From NCBI RefSeq assembly GCF_036173065.1, contig NZ_CP108041.1, positions 2,108,001-2,172,000 of the forward strand: DNA of 64,000 bases, given 5' to 3'. The translations under genes were made by a program, and so were the position numbers. The notes under the pieces were generated by a model that was not told the DNA's origin, made no database searches, and was given only the letters and a program-made list of their open reading frames with translations. Source of the DNA: Rhodococcus sp. NBC_00297. Lineage in GTDB: Bacteria > Actinomycetota > Actinomycetes > Mycobacteriales > Mycobacteriaceae. Of the stretch, positions 52,082 to 61,934 are shown in pieces (position 1 is the stretch's first letter; each line of letters starts with the position of its first letter).

Positions 52082-52423
52082 CGCCACCTTCAGGTCCAAA
52101 GGACTGCCCGACGTCCTGTCTGCGGTCACAAGAACCGGCGACGAGGACACCGAGACCGGGAACCGTGCCGAAAGCGTACCGCGACACGGTGGACGACACG
52201 CGAACCGGGCTTCGAGGCATCACCCACGTGTGTGACATTTCATGAAGTGGGTCACCGTCAATTGTGTGAAAGCAAGATGGAACTAGGTGAAAACGCGACT
52301 TGTTTTGCCTCAACAGGCGTCATGCAGGGGTGTCATCGCAGGTCACAGCGGTTGGCCTGACAACGGGAACAGACACCGCAGTGGGCCTGAGCGCATACCG
52401 TGGCTCTCGAATAGGTATCTCGA

Positions 52424-52452
52424 AACAATCTCGGGACCCGTTAATGATTGTT
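52424..52452. promoter_or_regulatory. Inverted repeat before the PucR-type regulator
   Basis: AACAATC, 15 bases, then GATTGTT: perfect 7-base arms, ending 56 bases before the regulator ATG. A candidate autoregulatory site. Confidence 0.4.
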
Positions 52453-52508
52453 ACGGTACCCCGAGAACATGCACGACTGACATGAACTACACAGTCATGG
52501 GGGGATCG

Positions 52509-53765
52509 ATGACCACACCGAAGACAGCTCCGAAGCCGCTTCCGGGACACATGGAAGCGGGCCTGATCGCCGGCACCCGCACAAACTCTCTGGCGATGAG
52601 CGATCTGCGAGGGGTGGCGCGTCATCTGGTCGATCACTTCCAGGCCAACACCCCCTGCGGAACGCTCCCCGGCGAGCTCCTGCACGGCGACGTCACCGAG
52701 GTCACCGTCAAGTGCCTGGGTCTCGCCGTCCGCATGCTCGAATCGGGCAAGACGCCGTCGGACAAGGACCTCGCCAACGTCCACGACGCGGCCGCTCGCT
52801 GGGCTCGCGAGGGGGTGCCGCTGCGCTCGATCCTGCGCGCCTATCACGACGGATTCCGCTTCGGTCTCACGCTCGTCAGCCGTGACGCCAAGGCTCAGAA
52901 CATCGAGAACGTCACCGACAACTCGCTCGTCCTGGTGAGCCTCCTCGAGGCCGTCACCACCGAGGTGTCCATGGCGTACGTGGAGGAGTACCGCTCCGTC
53001 GCGTCCGAGCACCACACCGCCACGCACACACTGGTGACCACGTTGCTCAGCGGCGGTCAGAACGCCCTGTCCACCGCGCAGCAGTGCGGTATCGACCTCG
53101 CCGACGAGTACCTCGTCATCGCGCTGCACTTCCCGCAGCATCCCGACGAGGCGAACCCCGTCGTCGATCGCACCGTGTCCGCACGGCGCAAGCTGCGCCG
53201 CATCCAGGCGGAACTCGCGACCATGTGCGGCAAGTCGCCGCTGGCCCTGCTCAGCACCGACGGCGGCACCGTGCTCCTGCCCGCACCGCGCGAACGCGAG
53301 TGGGTGGACACCCTCGTCGAGCGACTCTCCCGCGCCGGCGAGATCCCGATCACCGCCACGATGACGTCGGCCGAGCGCGAGGACATCCCCGGTGCTGCCG
53401 AACACGTCTACGAACTGCTCTCGCTCACACGGCAACTCGGCCGACCGGCCGGGATGTACCGCACCGAGGACCTGGTGCTCGAATACCAGCTCACCCGTCC
53501 GGGCCGCGGCCGGGAACAGCTGCTCCGCGCTCTCAAGCCCCTCGACGACGCGCCCGAACTGCTCGACACGCTGACGTCGTACATCGGTCACGAACTCAAC
53601 CGCCAGCGCACCGCGCGGCACCTGTTCGTGCACGCCAACACCGTCGACTACCGCCTCAAGCGCATCGGCCAGCTCACCGGCATCGATCCCAGCGTGCCCT
53701 CGGGACTGCGCTACCTGCAGGCCGCCATCGTGGCCCGCGGACTCGCCGCCGCGAAGCAGAAGTAA
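52509..53765 (+). CDS. PucR/CdaR-type helix-turn-helix regulator
   Basis: A 418-residue regulator: an N-terminal RsbRD-like helical sensor domain (about 25-170), a GGDEF-related middle domain, and a C-terminal PucR helix-turn-helix (RHLFVHANTVDYRLKRIGQL). It starts MTTPKTAPKPLPGHMEAG, with GGGGG 4 bases before the ATG; upstream ATGs are less well placed. Divergent from the mycolyltransferase, which it may control. The signal is unknown. Confidence 0.83.
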   Translation: MTTPKTAPKPLPGHMEAGLIAGTRTNSLAMSDLRGVARHLVDHFQANTPCGTLPGELLHGDVTEVTVKCLGLAVRMLESGKTPSDKDLANVHDAAARWAREGVPLRSILRAYHDGFRFGLTLVSRDAKAQNIENVTDNSLVLVSLLEAVTTEVSMAYVEEYRSVASEHHTATHTLVTTLLSGGQNALSTAQQCGIDLADEYLVIALHFPQHPDEANPVVDRTVSARRKLRRIQAELATMCGKSPLALLSTDGGTVLLPAPREREWVDTLVERLSRAGEIPITATMTSAEREDIPGAAEHVYELLSLTRQLGRPAGMYRTEDLVLEYQLTRPGRGREQLLRALKPLDDAPELLDTLTSYIGHELNRQRTARHLFVHANTVDYRLKRIGQLTGIDPSVPSGLRYLQAAIVARGLAAAKQK

Positions 53766-53782
53766 CGCGGCACCGACCGACA

Positions 53783-53814
53783 CGAACGCCCCCTCCGGAC
53801 GGAGGGGGCGTTCG
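53783..53814 (+). terminator. Terminator after the PucR-type gene
   Basis: CGAACGCCCCCTCCG pairs with CGGAGGGGGCGTTCG; a T-rich start (TCGTCGTCG) follows. It ends the regulator transcript 18 bases after the stop and precedes the convergent tRNA-Ser. Confidence 0.8.
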
Positions 53815-53832
53815 TCGTCGATCACATCGCAC

Positions 53833-53922
53833 TGGCGGAAGCGGAGGGATTTGAACCCCCGGACGCTTTCACACGTCTCTCGCTTTCAAGGCGAGTGCAT
53901 TGGGCCGCTCTGCCACGCTTCC
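53833..53922 (-). tRNA. tRNA-Ser (anticodon UGA), CCA encoded
   Basis: Acceptor GGAAGCG pairs with CGCTTCC, discriminator G, encoded CCA. The anticodon loop CTTGAAA gives UGA, reading UCA. With a long variable arm (class II). The window thus has three serine tRNAs (CGA, GCU, UGA). Confidence 0.95.
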
Positions 53923-53932
53923 GCGATCGATA

Positions 53933-54439
53933 CTAGTGGTCTCCCGCGAGCAGTCGTCGATCGACCTTCTCGAACACCTCGGCCATCGTCGCGAGTTCGT
54001 CGGCCGTGAGCAGATCGATCAGGCATCGCCGTACCGCGGCGACGTGCGACGGTGCCGCTGCCGCCAGGCGGGCGCGTCCGTCGTCCGTGATGACGGCCAG
54101 GACACCACGCCCGTCCTCGTCGCAGGTGTCTCGAACGACCAAGCCCTGCTCCTGCATTCGGCGGATCTGGTGCGTGAGCCGGCTCCTCGACGAGAGCACG
54201 CCGTCGGCGAGCAGACTCATCCGCAGCGAACCGTCGGGAGCCTCGCTCAGTCGCACCAGGATGCGGTACTCGGCCAGGGTCAGACCTTCTCGCGTGTGCA
54301 GGTCGCGGTTCAGGGTGTCCATGAGGCGGTAGTCGGCATCGATGAACGCGCGCCACGCGCGGGCCTCCGCCTCGTTCAACCAGGCCACCGGCGGGGCCGC
54401 GGTCTGTGACTCCTCGGGACGCGCACTGTGAACGACCAT
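53933..54439 (-). CDS. MarR family regulator
   Basis: A 168-residue winged-helix regulator: YRILVRLSEAPDGSLRMSLL, SSRSRLTHQIRRMQEQGLV, then the wing CDEDGRGVLAVITD. It lies 50 bases downstream of the lactate-monooxygenase gene on the same strand and may regulate it. Confidence 0.85.
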   Translation of the reverse strand: MVVHSARPEESQTAAPPVAWLNEAEARAWRAFIDADYRLMDTLNRDLHTREGLTLAEYRILVRLSEAPDGSLRMSLLADGVLSSRSRLTHQIRRMQEQGLVVRDTCDEDGRGVLAVITDDGRARLAAAAPSHVAAVRRCLIDLLTADELATMAEVFEKVDRRLLAGDH

Positions 54440-54489
54440 GACGGAAGGCTAGACCGAGGTGACCCCCGCGCGTGCCGACCTGCGCATCT

Positions 54490-55665
54490 TCAGGACCGGT
54501 ACAGAATCGACCCGTCCACCTCGGTGACCGACGACAGCCCGGCCAGTCCCATGGTGATGTCGAGGTCGCCCAGCAGGCACCGCAGCGCATGGACGACACC
54601 CTCCCGGCCCGCGAGTCCCAGGCCGTACACCCACGGCCGCCCGTAGAACACCGCGTCGGCGCCGAGGGCCAGCGCGACCACCACGTCGGCGCCGGAGCGG
54701 ACACCGGAATCGAGCAGCACGGTCGCGTGATCCCCGACGGCCGCGGCGACGGGTTCGAGCGCGTCGAGCGCGGCGATCGAGTTGTCCACCTGTCGCCCAC
54801 CGTGATTGGAGACGACGACGCCGTCGGCACCCGCGTCGACGACGGCACGGGCGTCGTCGGGGTGCAGGATCCCCTTGACCACGACGGGCAGATGCGTCCA
54901 CTCACGCACCCGCGCGACGTCGGACGGGCGGATCGTGTGGTTGCCGAACATGCCGACCCAGGTGAGCACCGCGATCTGCAGCGCCTCGGCACTCTCCTCG
55001 GGAGGCGACGCCAGGCGTGAGCGAAAGACCGGATCGGACAGGTAGTTCGCGATGCCCTCGGCGCGGAGGAAGGGCAGATGACCGAGCGTGAGATCGCGCG
55101 GACGCCACCCGATGCCGGGGGTGTCCGCCGTGACGACGATGACCTTCGCTCCCGCCGCGGTGGCACGACGCACCAGTGACTCCGCGACGCCGTCGTCCGA
55201 CGGCCAGTACAGCTGGTACCACCAGTTCTCGCCGGACTCCGCAGCGACGTCCTCGAGCGGAGTGGACGACGCGGTGGACAGCACCGAGCCGATCCCCAGC
55301 TCGGCGGCGGCCGACCCGACGGCGGGTTCCGCCGCGGGGTGCACCATGCCGAGGACGCCGATCGGCGCGGTGAGCACCGGTGCGGCGAGGGTGGTCCCCA
55401 GCACGGTCACCGACAGGTCGCGGGCGTCCGGTGCGCTGGCCCCGCGCCACATCCGGGGAACGATCCTGCGGGAGCCGAACGCGTCGACGTTCCCACGCGC
55501 CGTGCGTTCCGTGGACGCACTCCCGGCGATGTACGCGAAGGCGGCCGCGGACAGCGTCTCGCGCGCCCGCTCCTCGAGACCGTCGGCCGTCATCGGCAGG
55601 TCGGGGGTCGTGCCGCCGAGCCCGGTCAGGTAGATCTCGTTCTGGAAGTTGCCGAAAGTGCTCAC
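54490..55665 (-). CDS. FMN-dependent alpha-hydroxy acid oxidase, lactate 2-monooxygenase-like
   Basis: About 391 residues. FMN TIM barrel with AYIAGSASTERTARGN, the active His in SNHGGRQVDNS, and phosphate-binding DSGVRSGADVVVALALGA and GRPWVYGLG. The length and the insertion IANYLSDPVFRSRLASPP match lactate 2-monooxygenase, which turns lactate and O2 into acetate, CO2 and water; other hydroxy acids are possible. The start is the GTG of VSTFGNFQNEIY; a TTG two codons earlier is weaker. Confidence 0.82.
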   Translation of the reverse strand: MSTFGNFQNEIYLTGLGGTTPDLPMTADGLEERARETLSAAAFAYIAGSASTERTARGNVDAFGSRRIVPRMWRGASAPDARDLSVTVLGTTLAAPVLTAPIGVLGMVHPAAEPAVGSAAAELGIGSVLSTASSTPLEDVAAESGENWWYQLYWPSDDGVAESLVRRATAAGAKVIVVTADTPGIGWRPRDLTLGHLPFLRAEGIANYLSDPVFRSRLASPPEESAEALQIAVLTWVGMFGNHTIRPSDVARVREWTHLPVVVKGILHPDDARAVVDAGADGVVVSNHGGRQVDNSIAALDALEPVAAAVGDHATVLLDSGVRSGADVVVALALGADAVFYGRPWVYGLGLAGREGVVHALRCLLGDLDITMGLAGLSSVTEVDGSILYRS

Positions 55666-55744
55666 ACGCAAACGCTAGCGAACGCGCACGCCCGGCAACA
55701 CGATTTCACGCTGGTGAGCGTCACATGTCCGGCAGGATGGCGCC

Positions 55745-56791
55745 ATGCCGGATCCCTATGTCGCCTCCCCCGACCGCTACGACACCGACCGCCCGACCGC
55801 GATGCCCTACCGCCGTACCGGTGAGAGCGGACTGAAGCTGCCCGCCATCTCGCTGGGGCTGTGGCACAACTTCGGTGACGACGTGCCGCTCGCCACCCAG
55901 CGCGCCGTACTCCGCCGGGCGTTCGACCTCGGCATCACCCACTTCGATCTCGCCAACAACTACGGGCCGCCGTACGGCAGCGCGGAGATCAACTTCGGCC
56001 GCATCCTGCGGGAGGACTTCGGGCCGTACCGCGACGAGCTGGTCATCTCGACGAAGGCGGGGTGGGACATGTGGCCGGGCCCGTACGGCTTCGGCGGGTC
56101 GCGCAAGTACCTGCTGAGCTCACTGGACCGCTCACTCGAGCGCATGGGGCTCGACAGCGTCGACATCTTCTACAGCCACCGCCCCGACAAGGACACACCC
56201 GTCGAGGAGACCGCGGGCGCGCTGGTCAGTGCCGTCGAGCAGGGCAAGGCGCGCTACGTGGGCATCAGCTCGTACTCGGCGGCGCGCACCCGCCAGATGG
56301 CGGCACTGCTGTCCGATGCGGGAGTGCCACTGCTGATCCACCAGCCTAGTTACTCGATGCTCAATCGCTGGATCGAGTCCGATCTACTGCCGGCCGTCGA
56401 CGAGCTGGGAGTCGGCGTGATCGCGTTCTCCCCTCTCGCGCAGGGCATGCTGACCGACAAGTACCTCGGCGGCATCCCCGACGAGTCGCGCGCGGCACAG
56501 GGGAAGTCGTTCGATCCCGAGTGGCTGACCGAGGACATGCGCGGGCATCTGAACGCGCTGAACGACATCGCCGCGGCGCGGGGGCAGTCGCTCGCCCAGA
56601 TGTCGTTGGCGTGGGCGCTGCGGGACCCGCGGGTCACGACGGTGCTGATCGGCGCCTCGTCCGTCGAGCAGCTCGACGACAACGTGGGTGCACTCGCGCA
56701 ACTCCGATTCGACGACGACGAACTGAGCCGCATCGACGAGCACGCCAAGGAGTCCGGCATCAACCTGTGGGAAGAGCCGTCACGGATCTGA
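55745..56791 (+). CDS. Aldo/keto reductase, YghZ-like
   Basis: A 348-residue AKR: PYRRTGESGLKLPAISLGLW, FDLANNYGPPYGSAE (Asp/Tyr), VISTKAGWDM (Lys), DIFYSHRPDKDTPVEE (His). It resembles L-glyceraldehyde-3-phosphate reductase YghZ and Kv-beta-type reductases that detoxify aldehydes such as methylglyoxal. It diverges from the lactate monooxygenase-like gene. Confidence 0.86.
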   Translation: MPDPYVASPDRYDTDRPTAMPYRRTGESGLKLPAISLGLWHNFGDDVPLATQRAVLRRAFDLGITHFDLANNYGPPYGSAEINFGRILREDFGPYRDELVISTKAGWDMWPGPYGFGGSRKYLLSSLDRSLERMGLDSVDIFYSHRPDKDTPVEETAGALVSAVEQGKARYVGISSYSAARTRQMAALLSDAGVPLLIHQPSYSMLNRWIESDLLPAVDELGVGVIAFSPLAQGMLTDKYLGGIPDESRAAQGKSFDPEWLTEDMRGHLNALNDIAAARGQSLAQMSLAWALRDPRVTTVLIGASSVEQLDDNVGALAQLRFDDDELSRIDEHAKESGINLWEEPSRI

Positions 56792-56854
56792 TCCGACACC
56801 GGCACGACACCGGCACGACAGTGCCGTGACAGCGGGGCGGTGCACGCTGAGCGC

Positions 56855-57823
56855 ATGCAACCAGCCATCGAAGCAGACAACCTCGTCAAGAACTTCGGCC
56901 GACAGCGCGCGGTGGACGGCGTCAGCCTGACCGTTCCCCGCGGCGCGGTCTACGGAGTTCTCGGACCCAACGGAGCGGGAAAGACCACCACGGTCCGCAT
57001 GCTCGCCACCCTGCTGCGCCCGGACGGCGGCAGCGCACGGGTGTTCGGCCACGACGTCGTCGGGGAGCCCACGGCCGTGCGTTCCCTGGTCGGCGTGACG
57101 GGCCAGTACGCGTCGGTCGACGAAGACCTCACCGCAACGGAGAATCTCGTCGTGTTCTCCCGACTGCTCGGCCTCGGCCGTGCCGAGAGCCGACGACGTG
57201 CGAACGACCTTCTCGAGGAGTTCGCCCTCACCGAGGCCGCGTCGAAGCCGTTGAAGAATTTCTCCGGAGGAATGCGGCGGCGACTCGACCTGGCCGCGAG
57301 CCTCATCTCGACACCTCCGCTGCTGTTCCTGGACGAACCCACCACCGGCCTCGACCCTCGCACGCGCGTACAGATGTGGGACACCATCCGCCGACTCGTG
57401 TCCGAGGGCACGACGGTCCTGCTGACCACCCAGTACCTCGACGAGGCCGATCAGCTGTGCGACCGCATCGCCGTCATCGACCGGGGACGCGTCATCGCCG
57501 ACGGCACGGCCGACAGTCTGAAGGCGTCGGTGGGAACGTCCACGATGACTCTGGTGATCGCCGACCCCGGACGCACCGAGGAGGCACGTGTCCTGGTCAG
57601 CACCCGCCTCGGTCTCGACGCGTCCGCGGCCACCGGATCGGGCCGCGTCACGGCGCCAATGAAGGATGCCTCGGCGACACCGGACATTCTGATCTCGTTG
57701 CGGGACATCGGGATCGACGTCGCCGAGATCACCGTCGCCAAACCCAGCCTCGACGAGGTCTTCATGTCCATCACCGGTCGGCCCGACTCCGCGGCCGCCA
57801 CATCCGAGGAGAACGCCGCATGA
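56855..57823 (+). CDS. drrA: ABC transporter ATPase, DrrA type
   Basis: A 322-residue ATPase: Walker A GPNGAGKTTTVRML, signature FSGGMRRRLDLA, Walker B LLFLDEPTTGLD, H-loop TTQYLDEADQL, and the DrrA C-terminal region ending DEVFMSITG. It powers export with the next gene. The ATG of MQPAIEADNLV is preferred; a start five codons earlier is possible. Confidence 0.9.
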   Translation: MQPAIEADNLVKNFGRQRAVDGVSLTVPRGAVYGVLGPNGAGKTTTVRMLATLLRPDGGSARVFGHDVVGEPTAVRSLVGVTGQYASVDEDLTATENLVVFSRLLGLGRAESRRRANDLLEEFALTEAASKPLKNFSGGMRRRLDLAASLISTPPLLFLDEPTTGLDPRTRVQMWDTIRRLVSEGTTVLLTTQYLDEADQLCDRIAVIDRGRVIADGTADSLKASVGTSTMTLVIADPGRTEEARVLVSTRLGLDASAATGSGRVTAPMKDASATPDILISLRDIGIDVAEITVAKPSLDEVFMSITGRPDSAAATSEENAA

Positions 57824-58647
57824 CCACCACCCTGACCAGCCCCACCTCGGCGCCCAGCTTCGTCGACGCCCCGGTCGAGCGGATCTCCGTCTCGATGTCC
57901 GCTCGCCACACCGTCACGATGGCGTATCGAGGTCTGCTCAAGCTGAAGCACAACCCGGAGCAACTGTTCGACGTCGTCTTCGTTCCGGTCGTCTTCACCT
58001 TGATGTTCACCTACATCTTCGGCGGTGCCATCTCCGGCGACATCGCGAGCTACCTGCCGGTCATCATTCCCGGAATCCTGGTCCAGACGGTCATCACCAC
58101 GTCGATCGTCACCGGCACGCAACTCCGTGAGGACATGGACAAGGGCGTCTTCGACCGGTTCAAAGCCCTTCCGATCGCACGTATCTCACCGCTGGCGGGC
58201 GCACTGCTCGCCGACGTCGTCCGGTACGTCATCGCCACCGTCATCACGTTCTCCACAGGTTTCGCCATGGGCTACCGACCCGAGGGCGGTGCGGTAGGAG
58301 TTGCGCTCGCCGGCGGCCTGGTGATCGTGTGCGCATGGTCGATCAGCTGGATCTTCGCCTTGATGGGTGTCCTGATGAGCAAGGCGTCCGCCGTGCAGGG
58401 CGTGTCGATGTTGATCCTCTTCCCGTTGACCTTCCTGTCGAACGCCTTCGTCCCGGTGGACACCATGCCCGGATGGCTTCAGGCCTTCGTGAACGTGAAC
58501 CCGGTTTCCCAGGTGGTCACCGCGGTGCGCGAACTCGCCGGAACCGGCCACGCCGGAATCCATGTGGTGTGGTCGCTGCTGGGCGCGGCGATCATCGTTC
58601 TGGTCGTCGCTCCACTCACCGTGCGCACCTACATGCGTAAGGCCTGA
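57820..58647 (+). CDS. drrB: ABC-2 type permease, DrrB type
   Basis: A 275-residue permease with six hydrophobic segments, including LFDVVFVPVVFTLMFTYIFGG and LMGVLMSKASAVQGVSML. Overlaps the ATPase gene by four bases. The pair should export an amphiphilic drug or lipid. The 3' end overlaps the large regulator gene antisense by 19 bases. Confidence 0.9.
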   Translation: MTTTLTSPTSAPSFVDAPVERISVSMSARHTVTMAYRGLLKLKHNPEQLFDVVFVPVVFTLMFTYIFGGAISGDIASYLPVIIPGILVQTVITTSIVTGTQLREDMDKGVFDRFKALPIARISPLAGALLADVVRYVIATVITFSTGFAMGYRPEGGAVGVALAGGLVIVCAWSISWIFALMGVLMSKASAVQGVSMLILFPLTFLSNAFVPVDTMPGWLQAFVNVNPVSQVVTAVRELAGTGHAGIHVVWSLLGAAIIVLVVAPLTVRTYMRKA

Positions 58648-61600
58648 TCCGTCAGCGCGGCCAGGATCAACTCCGCTGCGGCGGCCCGGGTGCGGGGCCG
58701 CCGCAGCAGGGCCGTCTCCACCGCGTCGATGCCGAGCACCCGGCGCGCCAGACCCAGATGCAGGTCGATCGTCATCGACGGGAAGTCCTGTCGCGCCGCG
58801 ACGGACGTCGCAGCGGCCAGAAGAATCGGTCCTTCGTGCGATCGCCCGCAGGCGATCAGATACGACCCCACGGCGCAGGCCACGGCACCGAGCTGAGGAA
58901 GATCCCCTCGCGCCAGAGCACTGCGGGGAGCGCAGACGCGGGTGCGGATCCACCGAACCAGATCCTCCACCCTGCCATGATCGCCGTGCAGCACATGCGC
59001 ATCCACGCAGGCGCAGGCCAACATCACGGCGTACGGATCTCCGATGTCGTCCCACCCCGACCGGCACTGCTCGGCGGCGTCCCGATACAGCGCCAGACCG
59101 GTGGACACATCTCCTCCACGCAGCATCGCCTCGGCCCGAGTTCCGAAAACCGTGGCTCGCGTCTGATGCCTCATCGCCTCGTCGGACGCGACCACCGCAA
59201 GCCCCGTGGTGATGCGATCGCCGTGCCCGAAATCCGACAGCAGAGCCAACCCGTCACCGACGCGGTCCGCGGCGACGAGAGACGCAGCGGCGAAGGTCCG
59301 CGTCTGAACACTCTCCTCGTACGCGTGGAGGCGCCAGAGCAACTGCGCCCCGTGGAGATAGAACTCGGCGGCCTGCTCGTGCCTCCCGGTCTGTCCGTGG
59401 ATACTCCCCAGTGACTGAGCAGCCTGAGCCATGCCCCACAGATCGTCGGCATCGTGCGAGATGGACGCCGCGGCGCGAAGATCGCGTTCCGCGCCGTACA
59501 GGTCACCGCGGTTCTCCCGCAGCGATCCGCGCAACATCAGCGCGGTACCTCGAATCTCCGGGTCTGCAGATCTGACCGCCTCCGCGAGCACCCTCGCCAG
59601 CCCTGTGCCGTCGGCGCGGTGCAGGAGCAGCATCGCCGGGAACCGCAGGGCCGGAGAAGTTCCCGGTCTGGCCCGCAGAACGCGTCGCAACGCGGTGCGC
59701 GCGCGGGCCGCCTGCCGGGGCGAGCCTCCGTATCCCAGGTGCGACGCCATGAAGACGTAGGCGAACACGACGATGTCGTCGGGGACACCGCGGGGATCGA
59801 CATCGGTCGCATCGAGAAGGCGCACCGACCAATTGACGACTTCCGAGTGCGCACCCCGCACAGACCACAGGTAGGCAAGAGCGGGGAAGATCGTGAAGAC
59901 GTCGGACCAGCGCTGTTCGACCGCCGCGATACGGAGCACTGCCAGCAGATTGTCGTGCTCGGCGTCGATCGCCGGAACGACCGCGTTGCGGTTGCCGTTC
60001 CGATGCAGTTCGAGGGCCTGCCGTGCGACGGACGAGGCCCACGCGACCATCGCGTCGGTGACCGCGTCGCGCTCGGCGGGGTCGCGTGCCAGGTGCTCCT
60101 CGCCGAATTCGCGGACGGTCTCGAGCATGTGGAATCTCATCCCGTCCGACTCGTCCACCGTGAGCAACGAGTGCTCCACCAGACCGTCCACCGCGTCGTC
60201 GATGCGGTCACCCGGCTCGAACTCGGCTACCGCCCGCGCAGCATGCGAGGTGATGCCGGCAGGAAAGCGGCACAACCGTCGGAGCGCACGGCGCTGACCG
60301 TCGTCGAGCAGTTGCCAACTCCAGTCGATGACGGCATGCAGCGTCCGATGCCGCTCCGGTCGAGTCCGATCCTTGCTGCGCAACAACGAGAATCGATCGG
60401 CCACCGCGTTGTCGATCTCCTCGATGCTCATCGACCGAGCACGCGCCGCGGCCAATTCGATGGCCAACGGCAGACCGTCGAGACGGGTGCACAACCGTGC
60501 GATCCTGTCCGGGTCGATCACGACGGTCGGTCGTACCGCCCGCGCACGGGCGATGAACAGATCGGTGGCCGGTGAACCGCCCGCATCGACGACCAACGGC
60601 GGAAGAGGGTAGATCGACTCGGCAGCGACACCCAGCGGCGTTCTAGACGTCGTCAGGATGCGCACCAGATCGCTCGCCCCGATCACTTCGTCCACCACGC
60701 CGGCCACATCGGTCGACACGTGTTCGCAGTTGTCCAGGATCATCAGCAGAGGACGCGATGCCAGCGCGTCCCGAAGCCGGTCACGCGCGGAATGGACAGG
60801 ACCGATGGGCAAGGACCCCATCACGACGTCCGCCTCGTTCAGTCCCAGGGTTCCACTGATGGCGGCGACCACGTCGTCTCCACTCCGCAGAGGTGCCAAC
60901 TCGACGACGACAACCGGAACCCGTTGTGTCGCACGACGACCGATCTCGTGAGCCAGGCGCGTCTTGCCACTTCCGCCGGGACCGGTGACGGTCACCAGTC
61001 GCGCTCGGGACAGCAGGCTCTCCACCGCCGCGATGTCGTCCGTCCGGCCCACGAGCTCGGTGGAGGCGTGACGGACTCCCACCACCGGGTAGCCCGACAG
61101 CGCGACCGGCTCGACCGGAACTGTCGCGCCGAGCAGATCGGCATGCAGTGCCGCGACGACCGGCGACGGATCTATGCCCCACCGATCTGCCAGCAGCTCA
61201 CGGAGTTCGGCGAACACGGCGATCGCATCGGCCGTGCGACCCGCGGCGTGCAGCGCACTCATCATCGACGACGCCGCGGTCTCGTCGGCACGGTCGCGGT
61301 GCCAGCGTCGGCGTGCGATCTCGATCGCGGACGCGTGGTCACCGACATCCGACGACGCAGCCACGGCGATCGAGTCCAGCGTGTCGCGGATGTCTGCCGC
61401 AGCCTTCGCGACGTCGGCCGCCACGGTGCTGTCGCCCAGATCACCTCCGGGCTCGCCTCGCCACAGCGCGACCGCGTCGGCAACCGTGTCGAGTGCTTGC
61501 GCAGGTTCCAGGGACGATGCCGACGCGGCGAGCAGCTGGGCTCGCCACAGGTCGACGTCGTTCGAATCGAGTGAGAGGCGGTACCCGGCCGGTCCTGTCT

Positions 61601-61877
61601 CGATCATCGGTGCCACCGACCGCAGACGCGAGACCTGGGTCTGCACGGCGGACTTCGGCGACTCCGGTCCGCCGTCGGGCCAGAGTTCGTCGATGATCGT
61701 CGACACCGAGACGAACTTGCCGGGAGTCATCGCGAGAAGCGCCAGCAGTGTCCGCGCTCGCAGACCCGGCACACCCGAGAACTGCGTACCGACGCGGATG
61801 CGGACGTCACCCAGCAGGCCCACCACCGGTTGTCCGATGCCGGGCCGCACGTCGTTCGCATCGTCTCGTCCGGTCAC
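58629..61877 (-). CDS. Large BTAD-domain transcriptional regulator with ATPase and TPR regions
   Basis: About 1082 residues of an AfsR-type regulator. OmpR-type DNA-binding domain (about 20-95, LLALLAMTPGKFVSVSTIID), BTAD helices (about 100-245), NB-ARC ATPase with Walker A GPGGSGKTRLAHEIG and Walker B LLMILDNCEHV, then a long tetratricopeptide-like C-terminus (about 560-1080). GTG start chosen because a -10-like TACCAT on the minus strand (61891-61886) lies 8 bases upstream; ATG 15 codons earlier (61922) is the alternative. It likely integrates a signal through its C-terminal repeats. It diverges from a quinone oxidoreductase and converges with DrrAB. Confidence 0.85.
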   Translation of the reverse strand: MTGRDDANDVRPGIGQPVVGLLGDVRIRVGTQFSGVPGLRARTLLALLAMTPGKFVSVSTIIDELWPDGGPESPKSAVQTQVSRLRSVAPMIETGPAGYRLSLDSNDVDLWRAQLLAASASSLEPAQALDTVADAVALWRGEPGGDLGDSTVAADVAKAAADIRDTLDSIAVAASSDVGDHASAIEIARRRWHRDRADETAASSMMSALHAAGRTADAIAVFAELRELLADRWGIDPSPVVAALHADLLGATVPVEPVALSGYPVVGVRHASTELVGRTDDIAAVESLLSRARLVTVTGPGGSGKTRLAHEIGRRATQRVPVVVVELAPLRSGDDVVAAISGTLGLNEADVVMGSLPIGPVHSARDRLRDALASRPLLMILDNCEHVSTDVAGVVDEVIGASDLVRILTTSRTPLGVAAESIYPLPPLVVDAGGSPATDLFIARARAVRPTVVIDPDRIARLCTRLDGLPLAIELAAARARSMSIEEIDNAVADRFSLLRSKDRTRPERHRTLHAVIDWSWQLLDDGQRRALRRLCRFPAGITSHAARAVAEFEPGDRIDDAVDGLVEHSLLTVDESDGMRFHMLETVREFGEEHLARDPAERDAVTDAMVAWASSVARQALELHRNGNRNAVVPAIDAEHDNLLAVLRIAAVEQRWSDVFTIFPALAYLWSVRGAHSEVVNWSVRLLDATDVDPRGVPDDIVVFAYVFMASHLGYGGSPRQAARARTALRRVLRARPGTSPALRFPAMLLLHRADGTGLARVLAEAVRSADPEIRGTALMLRGSLRENRGDLYGAERDLRAAASISHDADDLWGMAQAAQSLGSIHGQTGRHEQAAEFYLHGAQLLWRLHAYEESVQTRTFAAASLVAADRVGDGLALLSDFGHGDRITTGLAVVASDEAMRHQTRATVFGTRAEAMLRGGDVSTGLALYRDAAEQCRSGWDDIGDPYAVMLACACVDAHVLHGDHGRVEDLVRWIRTRVCAPRSALARGDLPQLGAVACAVGSYLIACGRSHEGPILLAAATSVAARQDFPSMTIDLHLGLARRVLGIDAVETALLRRPRTRAAAAELILAALTDQALRM

Positions 61878-61934
61878 CGAGTCGAATGGTATGACCTCGT
61901 CGCAACTCACGCCCCGCGGCATACCATCGACCCT
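61878..61934. promoter_or_regulatory. Divergent leaderless promoters
   Basis: 57 bases with TACCAT on each strand (plus 61922-61927, minus 61891-61886), each preceded by CA and placed 7-8 bases before the GTG of its own gene. The two genes would have no untranslated leader. Confidence 0.5.

Larger units (their letters stand above)
51965..52508. other. Divergent regulatory region, no gene seen
   Basis: 544 bases between the mycolyltransferase (minus) and PucR-type gene (plus). It holds TACTTGCCGGTAGGTA (52066-52081), a degenerate palindrome of TACYTRCCGGYARGTA form like sites of some TetR acyl-regulators, and AACAATC/GATTGTT arms (52424-52452) just before the regulator gene. I see no convincing ORF with a start site. 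Confidence 0.6.
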
